Shown: one piece after another, positions 8,491 to 15,747 of the stretch
Position numbering within the stretch: position 1 is the stretch's first letter
Layout of the letters: each line of letters opens with the position of its first letter
NCBI GenBank assembly: GCA_949155905.1
Contig: CASCWU010000013.1
Coordinates: 1 to 51,888 of the forward strand
DNA: 51,888 nucleotides
Source of the DNA: an uncultured Lachnospiraceae bacterium
Lineage (GTDB): Bacteria > Bacillota > Clostridia > Lachnospirales > Lachnospiraceae
Direction: 5' to 3'
Translations under genes and position numbers: made by a program
The notes under the pieces: model-generated
Told to the model about the DNA's origin: nothing
Database searches by the model: none
What the model saw: the letters and a program-made list of their open reading frames with translations, nothing else

Positions 8491-9285
8491 TTAACCTTCG
8501 CGGTACTTGCTTTCCGGGGAGACTGCGGCATGCGGGCAGTCAATGGTTTCCCTTCTAAGGACCGGAGCGCACCAGTAGACCGCATTTTGAATGATACGCA
8601 GGACGTATTCGTTGTGGTAGGAGGCATTGGTTTCATGCCCTGGCTGGAAGTAGAATACCCGTCCGTAGCCTCTGGTCCAGGTACAGCCGGAACGGAACAC
8701 CTCGCCGCCGCGGAACCAGCTCGTAAAGACTAAATCATCCGGCTTCGGGATATCGAAAAATTCTCCGTACATTTCTTCCTCTGGAAGCTCAAAGGAAAGC
8801 GGAATCCCTTCTGCAATCGGATGGGTTGGACAGGTACACCATACCCGGCAGAAGTCCCCTTCTCTCCATTGCAGAGAACCGGAAGTACCGAGGATACGCT
8901 GAAGAGGCTTACTTGGATGGGCGGAATGCAGTGCGATAAAGCCCATTCCCTTCAATACCCGCTGATGAATCTTTTCTGCTAATTCGTCCGGCACCATATG
9001 ATGTGCAATATGAGCCCACCAGATCAGCACATCCGTGTTGTCCAAAACCTCGTCCGGCAGCCCGCACTCCGGCATGTCCAGCGTAGCAGTACGGATTTCC
9101 AGATCATCAAACTGTCTTAAATGGGAGGCCAGTGTTTCGTTCATACCGTTTGGATGAACCTTGGCGATTTCCTTTGCACCTTCCGTAAGCCAGGCAATGA
9201 CCTCTTTTTTATCTTCCGGGACGCCTAAAAGCTTGTAGTCGCCGGCTTCCTGGATATGTTCGTTCCAGATCGTTACTCGTATCAT
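8491..9285 (-). CDS. ThuA-like domain protein (trehalose utilization family)
   Basis: A 264-residue cytoplasmic protein matching the ThuA-like glutamine-amidotransferase fold. Seen: VTIWNEH at the N-terminus, DVLIWWAHIAHH near residue 88, GFIALHSAHPSKP near 115 and a C-terminal GYGRVFYFQPGHE near 205. ThuA proteins are linked to catabolism of trehalose and related disaccharides, but the exact reaction is unsettled. The nearby transporter, DUF2804 protein and sugar kinase fit a role in carbohydrate use. A TATAAT lies 110 bases upstream on the minus strand (9395-9400), with only a weak -35, so the gene is probably transcribed alone. Confidence 0.8.
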   Translation of the reverse strand: MIRVTIWNEHIQEAGDYKLLGVPEDKKEVIAWLTEGAKEIAKVHPNGMNETLASHLRQFDDLEIRTATLDMPECGLPDEVLDNTDVLIWWAHIAHHMVPDELAEKIHQRVLKGMGFIALHSAHPSKPLQRILGTSGSLQWREGDFCRVWCTCPTHPIAEGIPLSFELPEEEMYGEFFDIPKPDDLVFTSWFRGGEVFRSGCTWTRGYGRVFYFQPGHETNASYHNEYVLRIIQNAVYWCAPVLRRETIDCPHAAVSPESKYREG

Positions 9286-9394
9286 GTAAAATCCTTCCTT
9301 TCTGTTTTGCGGCAGGGAATGTGATAAGCCGTCCTTACACCTGCCTGTTATGTGTTATCTGGAAGGGCAGGACGTAGCCCTCCTTCTGAGGCTT

Positions 9395-9423
9395 ATTATA
9401 CAAAATCAGAGAACAAAAATCCA
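9395..9423 (-). promoter_or_regulatory. Possible promoter of the ThuA-like gene
   Basis: On the minus strand a perfect TATAAT (9395-9400) lies 17 bp from TGGATT, a poor match to a -35 box. Confidence 0.4.
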
Positions 9424-9443
9424 GAGGAAATTGGGTTGCTGGG

Positions 9444-10109
9444 TTACAAGACAAAGGTTCCCATGGCCAGTTCTAAAAGATGAACCGCCTTGCCACCCCC
9501 GGCAGTAATCCCCTTTACACAGCGGTTGCAATAGCAAACCGCCCACTCGCAAGGAAGCAGCTCCATAGTTGGAAATTTTTCCACCTGCTCACGCATCAGT
9601 ATTGCCTGGATGTCCTCTGGTAGCTGAAAGAGCGGGGTATCTGGATAGCGGGCCAAAAGCTCCTTGTTTTCCGGTTTTTGCGGTTCAAAGTGCAGGTTTC
9701 CGCAGAAAACGGATTTTTCCCGGTTTTCCTCCATTTCGATAACTGTGACGTGCATTTTATGTAGGACACTGCGTACCGCATCAAAAATCTCCGGATGTTC
9801 CCGGTCGCGCCAGCAGTCCTGAATCGTCGCGGTAAAGCCACTGTAATCCGGCCAGGAAAAGGTATCGTCGTGATCCAGGTAGACGATCAGGTTTTCGGTT
9901 TCCATTTCCGCGCCCATTTTTGTCTCTATCGTTTCCCGGCAGGCCTGGCAGAAATAGATGGCTTTTGCTCCGGCTACATAGGCCTTCTTTTCTACCCGGC
10001 AGCATCCGGCAACAGGCATACGCTCCGCTAACAAGGCACGTATCTTTTTGGCGGCCTCCGGGCTGGCAGCGGAAAAGTTACAGCTTGGGAAATAAACTTG
10101 ATTCATCAT
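9444..10109 (-). CDS. Tandem CCG-domain protein (HdrB-like, cysteine-rich)
   Basis: A 221-residue protein with two cysteine sets in the order typical of the CCG domain of heterodisulfide reductase subunit B and lactate-utilization proteins. The first set is C10, C36-C37 and C54-x2-C57. The second is C99, C136 and C194-x2-C197, with FCGN replacing the second CCG. In known relatives these cysteines hold an Fe-S cluster or take part in thiol or disulfide electron transfer. There is no ferredoxin domain or partner gene here, so the electron donor is unknown. It has a strong promoter of its own (10157-10185). The conserved pattern is seen; a redox role is inferred. Confidence 0.65.
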   Translation of the reverse strand: MMNQVYFPSCNFSAASPEAAKKIRALLAERMPVAGCCRVEKKAYVAGAKAIYFCQACRETIETKMGAEMETENLIVYLDHDDTFSWPDYSGFTATIQDCWRDREHPEIFDAVRSVLHKMHVTVIEMEENREKSVFCGNLHFEPQKPENKELLARYPDTPLFQLPEDIQAILMREQVEKFPTMELLPCEWAVCYCNRCVKGITAGGGKAVHLLELAMGTFVL

Positions 10110-10133
10110 AGAGGACTCCTTTCGTCATTGGAT

Positions 10134-10147
10134 GGAACTTTTGTTCC
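10134..10147. promoter_or_regulatory. Palindrome in the leader of the CCG-domain gene
   Basis: GGAAC-TTTT-GTTCC, a perfect 5 bp dyad, lies between the -10 box and the start codon of the minus-strand gene. It is either a small operator or a leader hairpin. Confidence 0.35.
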
Positions 10148-10156
10148 TTTGGGGAA

Positions 10157-10185
10157 ATTGTAGCGCATTCGGACAGGGGTGTCAA
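10157..10185 (-). promoter_or_regulatory. Promoter of the CCG-domain gene
   Basis: On the minus strand TTGACA (10180-10185) and TACAAT (10157-10162) are spaced by 17 bp. It is back to back with the hisC promoter. Confidence 0.7.
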
Positions 10186-10210
10186 GCAAGAGAACGAAAG
10201 TATAAATTTC

Positions 10211-10239
10211 TTGCATTAGGGATTGGGATGTTGTATCAT
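10211..10239 (+). promoter_or_regulatory. Possible hisC promoter
   Basis: TTGCAT (10211-10216) and TATCAT (10234-10239) with a 17 bp spacer, 58 bases before the chosen hisC start. Confidence 0.5.
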
Positions 10240-10297
10240 GATAAGAAATAAAAAGGAAGCTCGCAAAACAGTCATCATCAAAGGGGAGAAAGTAACA

Positions 10298-11404
10298 ATG
10301 GCAGGATGGAGAGAAAATATCAGAAAAGTGACGCCTTATGTACCAGGGGAGCAGCCAAAGCAGGCAGGGCAGGGGCGTCTGATTAAATTAAATACGAATG
10401 AAAATCCGTATCCTCCGACACCGGAGGTCGCAGAGTGCCTGAAAAAAATGGATACGGAGGCATTTCGTCTGTATCCGAACACCGATGCCGCACCGATTGT
10501 AGAAGAATTGGCAAAACGGTTTGGCTTGCCGCAGGAGTGCTTTTTTGTAGGAGTAGGTTCGGACGATGTGTTAGCAGCAGCGTTCCAGACCTTTTTTTCC
10601 GGCACAAAGCCTGTTTTATTTCCAGATATCACATATTCCTTTTACGAGGTCTGGGCGGGACTGTACCGGGTTCCATACCGGAAGCTTCCGTTGGACGGGC
10701 AGTTTCGAATTCGCGCAGAGGATTATATCCCGGTAAAAAGAGAAAAAGGTCTAAAGAAGGATGGAAACGGCGGGATTGTGCTGGCGAATCCGAACGCACC
10801 GACCGGTATTTTCGAGCCGCTTTCCTTTGTGGAGCAGATTGTCAGCCAGAATCCGGATTCCGTTGTGATCGTAGACGAGGCCTATATTGATTTTGTCACT
10901 ATGCCAAAGGCTTCTGCCATTTTCCTGACACAGAAATACGAAAATTTGCTGGTGGTGCAGACCTTTTCCAAGTCTCGTTCGATGGCAGGGATGCGGATTG
11001 GCTATGCAGTCGGACAGCCGGAATTGATTGCCGCGTTGAATGCCGTGAAATTTTCCTGGAATTCTTATACGATGAATCTTCCGGCACAGTTGTTAGGAGC
11101 GGCTTCTCTGCGGGCAGAGGAGTATTTTAAAGAAACAATCGCTAAGGTGATCGCAACAAGGGAGCGGAGCCGGGCGAGATTAGAGGAACTGGGATTTTCC
11201 TGTACCGATTCCCAGGCCAATTTCCTCTTTGTAACACATCCGGCAGCGAAGGCAGAGGATTTGCTGGCAGAATTACGGAAAGAGGATATCATTGTGCGCC
11301 ATTTTGGAGCGGATCGGATTCGGAATTATCTGCGGATTACGGTCGGGACAGATGAGGAGATGGAGCGGTTGGTGGCTTGTCTGGGAGAGATTTTGCGGAA
11401 CTGA
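10298..11404 (+). CDS. hisC: Histidinol-phosphate aminotransferase
   Basis: A 368-residue class I/II PLP-dependent aminotransferase. It would convert imidazole-acetol phosphate and glutamate to histidinol phosphate in histidine synthesis. Seen: the N-terminal LNTNENPYPPTP, NPNAPTG near residue 160, DEAYIDF near 193 and the PLP-lysine region TFSKSRSMAGMRIGYA near 224. I chose 10298 because GGGGAGAAAG precedes it; an in-frame upstream start at 10223 overlaps the promoter. It stands alone without other his genes, so a broader role with aromatic or other amino acids is possible. The last codons run directly into a remnant of another gene. Confidence 0.85.
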   Translation: MAGWRENIRKVTPYVPGEQPKQAGQGRLIKLNTNENPYPPTPEVAECLKKMDTEAFRLYPNTDAAPIVEELAKRFGLPQECFFVGVGSDDVLAAAFQTFFSGTKPVLFPDITYSFYEVWAGLYRVPYRKLPLDGQFRIRAEDYIPVKREKGLKKDGNGGIVLANPNAPTGIFEPLSFVEQIVSQNPDSVVIVDEAYIDFVTMPKASAIFLTQKYENLLVVQTFSKSRSMAGMRIGYAVGQPELIAALNAVKFSWNSYTMNLPAQLLGAASLRAEEYFKETIAKVIATRERSRARLEELGFSCTDSQANFLFVTHPAAKAEDLLAELRKEDIIVRHFGADRIRNYLRITVGTDEEMERLVACLGEILRN

Positions 11405-11598
11405 TTTTTTACATCGGACGGTGTGCCGATGAGCATTTTACTGTGGAGACATTGAAGAGCAACCTTGCGGCAGATGATTACCACCATCAGGGAAATTTGC
11501 CGAACAATTTTGTGCGAATCCTTCCTGCAAGACAGCAGGCACTGAAGGCCATAGGAACATTCAAAGATGAATATCTGCTTGACGAAAATGAAGAATAA
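11395..11598 (+). pseudogene. Remnant of a DUF1016 (YhcG-like) protein
   Basis: An open frame starting inside the last codons of hisC gives about 65 residues resembling the N-terminal domain of DUF1016/YhcG proteins. Points of likeness are ELIFYI at the start, then YHHQGNLPNNF, a LP..Q spacing and FKDEYLLD near the end. Complete family members are 300 residues or more with a PDDEXK nuclease domain, which is absent here. There is no start of its own. The rest of the gap 11405-11740 holds a weak CATCGG/CCGATG hairpin at 11412-11431 and the promoter of the next gene. Confidence 0.4.
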
Positions 11599-11637
11599 AA
11601 ACTCTCTCATCGCTGTGGAAAAAAATTCCTGCCCCGG

Positions 11638-11666
11638 TTGACACAGCTACCTCCAGGGAGTAAAAT
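11638..11666 (+). promoter_or_regulatory. Promoter of the receiver-domain gene
   Basis: TTGACA (11638-11643) and TAAAAT (11661-11666) with a 17 bp spacer, 75 bases before the start codon. Confidence 0.65.
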
Positions 11667-11740
11667 AGAAAGCGTTCAGATGGATTGCTTATCCTTAGGC
11701 GGCGACAGAAGAGAACAACAGAAACGGAGGTATGGCGGCG

Positions 11741-12133
11741 ATGCGGATTTTGATTGCGGAGGATGATTATGCCAGCAGGAGGTTTATGCAGAATTTCCTG
11801 TCCCGATACGGCGAGTGCGACGTGACAGTAGATGGAAAAGAGGCGTTAGACGCCTTTCTTATGGCGTTAGAGGAAAAGGAGCCATACGATCTGATCTGCT
11901 TGGACATTATGATGCCACTTTTAGATGGCTATGAGGTGTTAAGGGCGATCCGGGAGAAGGAAAAGGAAGAGCAGATTTCGGAGGAAGAGGAAAGTAAGGT
12001 CATTATGACGACGGCGCTCGGCGACAGCCGAACGGTCAAAAAAGCGTTTGATCTGGGCTGCGTGGCGTATGCCGGAAAGCCGATTGACAAGGAGAAGTTT
12101 GAGCGGCAGTTAAAAAAGCTTGGACTAATCTAG
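11741..12133 (+). CDS. Stand-alone response regulator receiver protein (CheY-like)
   Basis: A 130-residue receiver domain with no output domain. Seen: the acidic pair D8-D9, the phospho-accepting D55 in CLDIMMP, T89-T90 in IMTTAL and the conserved K113 in AGKP. The set is complete, so phosphorylation is expected. A short acidic and glutamate-rich insert (about residues 73-85) lies between helix 3 and strand 4. I chose 11741 because the GGAGG at 11726-11730 is correctly spaced from it and too close to the ATG at 11732. No kinase or chemotaxis gene is nearby, so its partner is unknown. Confidence 0.8.
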   Translation: MRILIAEDDYASRRFMQNFLSRYGECDVTVDGKEALDAFLMALEEKEPYDLICLDIMMPLLDGYEVLRAIREKEKEEQISEEEESKVIMTTALGDSRTVKKAFDLGCVAYAGKPIDKEKFERQLKKLGLI

Positions 12134-12241
12134 GATAATCGGATAGGAAGCAGGAAAATTACCGGCTGCTGCCAGGCGTGTGTCCGGAAGGCAAAGGCCG
12201 GAATTTATAAAAAACTTTAAGAAAAGAAAGGAATGAAACCC

Positions 12242-14002
12242 ATGAACGGAGAATGGTCATTAGAGGTATTATACAAGGGCTATGACGATCCGGCCTTTCA
12301 GGAGGATCTAAAGCATCTGGATGAGAGAACCGTACAGATCCAGGAGCTTGCGGCGGGCTTAAAGGATCGCAGCGGCAAGGAGGCTGTACTGGAGGTAATC
12401 GAGGCAAGAGAGCAGTATCTGGAGCTGTTCCGCAGACTGTATTGCTTTGTCATGCTGCGTCAGTCTACGAATACGACCGATCCGGAGACAGCCCGGTATA
12501 TGGATTTGCTCAGACGGAAAAACACCGAGATTGCCAAAGAATCGGTTATGATCCAGAAGTTTTGGGCAGCAGAGCCTCATTTGGAGGAGTACATGGCCGA
12601 GGATGAAAAGCTGGCCGCTTACCGTTTTATGTTAGAGGAGAACAAGGCCGAGGTAGCACATATGCTTTCCGATGATGTCGAGGAGATGTATTCCCTGATG
12701 AATCTGACAGGAGGCGGCGCCTGGGGCGATCTGTTCGATCATCTGACCTCTACTGTGGTGGTTGATTACAAGGGTGGAGAAACGAACCTTCCGGCTATCC
12801 GCAACCTGGCCTATGATTCCGATCCGCAGGTTCGGAAGGAAGCATATGAGGCGGAGCTGGCTGCCTATGAAAAAATCAAAGATCCGATTGCCTTTGCTTT
12901 AAACAATATCAAGGCACAGGTCAATATGATTTCCAGGAAAAGAGGCTATGAGTCTCCGCTGGCCATGACGTTAGAGGAATCCCGGATGAAGAGAGAAACC
13001 CTGGATGCGCTCTGGACGGCGATAAAAGAGTATCTGCCGAAATTCCATGCGTACCTGCGCCGGAAGGCAGAAATGCTAGGACATCAGAACGGACTTCCAT
13101 GGTATGACCTGTTTGCTCCGGTAGGTGAGATCGATCAGAGATTTGATGAAAATTCCGCGAAGGAATATCTGTTAAAGCATTTTTATGAGTTTGCCGAGGA
13201 TCTGGGTGATATGGTCAAGCAGGCCTTTGAAGAGAAGTGGATTGACTTCTATCCGCATCCGGGCAAGGTAGGCGGTGCATTCTGTATGAATATGCCATAT
13301 GTCAAGCAGAGCCGTGTGCTGACGAATTTTGACGGAAGGCTGACGGATGTGGTGACGCTGGCTCATGAGTTAGGACATGCTTACCATGGCTTGCAGATTC
13401 AGGATCATCTGCCGTTAAATACCGGCTATACGATGCCGGTAGCAGAGACTGCCTCGACCTTCAATGAAAATGTGATTATGAGCGCAGCGGTGGCCGATGC
13501 GTCCGAGCATGAGAAGATGGTGCTGTTAGAGGGTCAGCTGCAGGATACGACACAGATTATCTGTGATATTTATTCCCGTTACCTGTTTGAGAGCGAGGTA
13601 TTTGAGAAGAGACAAAACGGCTTCCTGTTTGCCGATGAATTAAAGGAAATCATGCTGAAGGCGCAGAAGGAGGCGTACGGAGAGGGACTGGATCAGACGC
13701 AGCTTCATCCATATATGTGGACCTGCAAGAGCCATTATTATTCCGATTCCAACAGCTTCTATAACTTCCCATATGCGTTTGGCGGCTTGTTTGCCAAGGG
13801 TCTGTATGCCCAGTATTTAAAAGAAGGGAAGGAGTTCCTGCCGAAATACCGCGCCCTGCTTCACGCTACGACAGTCAGCAGCGTCGAGGACGTGGCAAAG
13901 ATGGCAGATATCGACCTGACGAAGCCGGATTTCTGGAGAAGCAGCCTGGCTCTGATCGCAGAATCCATTGATGAATTTATCGAGCTGTCTAAGCGGGTAT
14001 AA
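12242..14002 (+). CDS. pepF: Oligoendopeptidase F, M3-family metallopeptidase
   Basis: A 586-residue cytosolic peptidase with the gluzincin motif HELGH near residues 375-379 followed by AYHG, and the third zinc ligand region ETASTFNE about 28 residues later. Length and layout match the PepF/M3B family, which cuts medium-length peptides. I chose the ATG at 12242, spaced from AAGAAAGGA, over the ATG at 12233 immediately after the same site. It follows the receiver gene by 108 bases and may be transcribed from its promoter, as I see no clear promoter between them. Confidence 0.9.
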   Translation: MNGEWSLEVLYKGYDDPAFQEDLKHLDERTVQIQELAAGLKDRSGKEAVLEVIEAREQYLELFRRLYCFVMLRQSTNTTDPETARYMDLLRRKNTEIAKESVMIQKFWAAEPHLEEYMAEDEKLAAYRFMLEENKAEVAHMLSDDVEEMYSLMNLTGGGAWGDLFDHLTSTVVVDYKGGETNLPAIRNLAYDSDPQVRKEAYEAELAAYEKIKDPIAFALNNIKAQVNMISRKRGYESPLAMTLEESRMKRETLDALWTAIKEYLPKFHAYLRRKAEMLGHQNGLPWYDLFAPVGEIDQRFDENSAKEYLLKHFYEFAEDLGDMVKQAFEEKWIDFYPHPGKVGGAFCMNMPYVKQSRVLTNFDGRLTDVVTLAHELGHAYHGLQIQDHLPLNTGYTMPVAETASTFNENVIMSAAVADASEHEKMVLLEGQLQDTTQIICDIYSRYLFESEVFEKRQNGFLFADELKEIMLKAQKEAYGEGLDQTQLHPYMWTCKSHYYSDSNSFYNFPYAFGGLFAKGLYAQYLKEGKEFLPKYRALLHATTVSSVEDVAKMADIDLTKPDFWRSSLALIAESIDEFIELSKRV

Positions 14003-14310
14003 ATTTCATGTAAATTTTAGAATTAGTTTCTTTTCTTTCCGGCGCTAGTATGATAAACTGATACTAGGCTGGAAGCAGGGCAGGAGAGGACGCTTTATCA
14101 GCCGACGCTTTTGCCCTATTTTTTCGTTATAAAATGCTTAGGCGTCCTGGGGCAGTATAGAGCTTCTTCAGGAGATGCACACGGTTTTTGTGAAGAACTA
14201 TCTGTGTTTGCACGCAGCAAAACCCGGTGCTGAGAATGCCATAAGGAAAAGAGTTATGGCGTTCCCGATAGAAAAACGTGCGGGCAGGCCGCACAGAATG
14301 GAGAGGTGTT
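14003..14310. other. Intergenic region with inverted repeat and dispersed element
   Basis: This 308-base gap has no credible gene. It contains a dyad CTAGTAT-gataaactg-ATACTAG at 14045-14067, which includes a TATGAT that might be a -10 box without a good -35. It also contains a 65-base element (14201-14265) repeated at 38304-38374. Confidence 0.6.
14201..14265 (+). repeat. Dispersed hairpin-forming repeat, copy A
   Basis: The copy reads TTTGCACGCAGCAAAA, then CCGGTGC, then a hairpin with arms ATGCCATAA and TTATGGCGT. The partner at 38304-38374 keeps the same blocks in the same order and orientation with scattered substitutions and small indels. Here it lies upstream of the membrane protein at 14311. 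Confidence 0.7.
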
Positions 14311-15072
14311 ATGGCACGGAAAGAAACCGTATTAGACGAGAGCGCTTCCATTTATCAGAAAAGGGAAGAAAAAAGTGAGAAGCAAAAATGGAGTGAAATG
14401 GATAAAAAGGCGAAATGGCAGTATTTTAACGAGTATTACCGAAATAAGCTGATTATCCTGATCGTAGGCGTGGTGGCCGGGGTGTGGCTGCTGTATTCCG
14501 TTGTGGGACCGTCGGTCGAGCAGGTATTGTATGTGGCGGTGATCAACGATTATTGGAACGATGCAGCCTCTGAAGCGTTGGAGCTGGATCTGAAGGAGTA
14601 TCTCAACGCCCATCCGAAATGGGAAGAGGTGATGATTGACGATTCCTATTATTTCCTGGGAGATTCCTCAACGGATGCCTCCCAATATGTGCAGAAGCTG
14701 GCTGCTTATATTTTTGCAGGGGACATTGATATGATTGTAGCAGACGAGGAGCAGTTTGAAGTCTATGCTACGCAGGATTATTTTGTCAATCTGCAGGAGG
14801 TGCTTCCGGCAGATTTGTATGAACTGGTAAAGGACTCCCTTGTATATTATAAATCCGTCAATGAAGAAAATGCTGTGGAGATTCCGGTGGGCATTCGACT
14901 CGGAGACAGTAAGGTATATGCTTCGATGAACAATTACCAGGAAAGTCCGCTGTTAGGAATCATGGGAAACAGTGAGTATATAGACAATGCAGTTGCCGCC
15001 GTCCGGTATTTCTTTACGGCAGATGTGGATTACAGCCAGGCGCAGCTGCAGCAGGAACAGCAGAAGGACTAG
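14311..15072 (+). CDS. Single-pass membrane protein of unknown function
   Basis: A 253-residue protein with a charged cytoplasmic N-terminus (residues 1-45), one transmembrane helix (about 47-66) and an extracellular domain of about 185 residues. The outer domain alternates short beta-like and helical stretches (VAVIND, MIVADEEQF) and somewhat resembles half of a periplasmic binding fold. The C-terminus is glutamine-rich. I chose 14311 because GGAGAGG precedes it; an upstream in-frame start at 14278 lacks one. I do not recognise a named family. A terminator closes the gene. Confidence 0.65.
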   Translation: MARKETVLDESASIYQKREEKSEKQKWSEMDKKAKWQYFNEYYRNKLIILIVGVVAGVWLLYSVVGPSVEQVLYVAVINDYWNDAASEALELDLKEYLNAHPKWEEVMIDDSYYFLGDSSTDASQYVQKLAAYIFAGDIDMIVADEEQFEVYATQDYFVNLQEVLPADLYELVKDSLVYYKSVNEENAVEIPVGIRLGDSKVYASMNNYQESPLLGIMGNSEYIDNAVAAVRYFFTADVDYSQAQLQQEQQKD

Positions 15073-15121
15073 GAATAGCAAAAGCAAAGAGAAGGATCGG
15101 AAACATATAAAAATAACATAT

Positions 15122-15177
15122 AAAAAAGGAACTGTATCTCTATGAGATGATATCTCTATGAGAACAGTTCCTTTTTT
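15122..15177. terminator. Bidirectional terminator with a three-way junction
   Basis: Arms AAAAAAGGAACTGT (15122-15135) and ACAGTTCCTTTTTT (15164-15177) pair perfectly, serving the convergent genes on both sides. The loop holds a 13-base direct repeat (15135-15147 and 15151-15163), and each copy forms its own small hairpin TCTC-tat-GAGA. Confidence 0.85.
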
Positions 15178-15185
15178 GCTTCTTC

Positions 15186-15692
15186 TTATTTTAAAATATC
15201 CTTTGCCTTTGCGGCATCTCCAGATACGGAAAGCACCACATAGGCTCCATGCCGTACCAGTACGGCATCCTCTAGCCGCTTGACCTCCTCCGGGACATAG
15301 TCGGTAAAGCTTTCTGTCTGCTGTTCGATTCGTTTCTTTAAGCCCTCTTCAATCCGCTTTGCTGCTTCTTCATCTACCGCCTGGAAGGCTGCGATTTCTT
15401 CTGCTGTCGAACCGGTGCTGATATAAATCGTTTTTTCGGAAACATCTGCGGTGTCGATATCTGGATAAAGATAATCCATCAAGCTGTCGTCCATACTGGA
15501 GAGCGTGTCCGTATAGGTGATTTCATGGAGAAGCCGATCCGATAATTCGGCCAGATCCCATTCGGTGTCCGTGCTGTCAGAGCCTTTGGAGCAGGCAGCT
15601 AAAAACAGCAAAGAGAAAAGGAATGCGCCGGAGATCAGACGGCGTAAGGAACGGTTATGACAGGTAGAACGGTGATGAGCATATGCTTTCAT
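15186..15692 (-). CDS. DUF4358 lipoprotein
   Basis: A 168-residue lipoprotein. The start at 15692 follows TTAGGAGG; a longer frame to 15764 has no such site. The N-terminus is basic, followed by a hydrophobic stretch and the lipobox LAAC with the lipidated cysteine at C34. The mature part is a DUF4358-type domain ending in VLVRHGAYVVLSVSGDA. DUF4358 proteins often accompany SGNH hydrolases and acyltransferases in Lachnospiraceae, probably in modification of surface polymers, but no function is proven. It is 55 bases downstream of the SGNH gene in the same operon. Confidence 0.8.
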   Translation of the reverse strand: MKAYAHHRSTCHNRSLRRLISGAFLFSLLFLAACSKGSDSTDTEWDLAELSDRLLHEITYTDTLSSMDDSLMDYLYPDIDTADVSEKTIYISTGSTAEEIAAFQAVDEEAAKRIEEGLKKRIEQQTESFTDYVPEEVKRLEDAVLVRHGAYVVLSVSGDAAKAKDILK

Positions 15693-15747
15693 GATACGAG
15701 TACCTCCTAATTTGTTTTGATTTTTCTTTCTTCTAAAATTCCTATGT

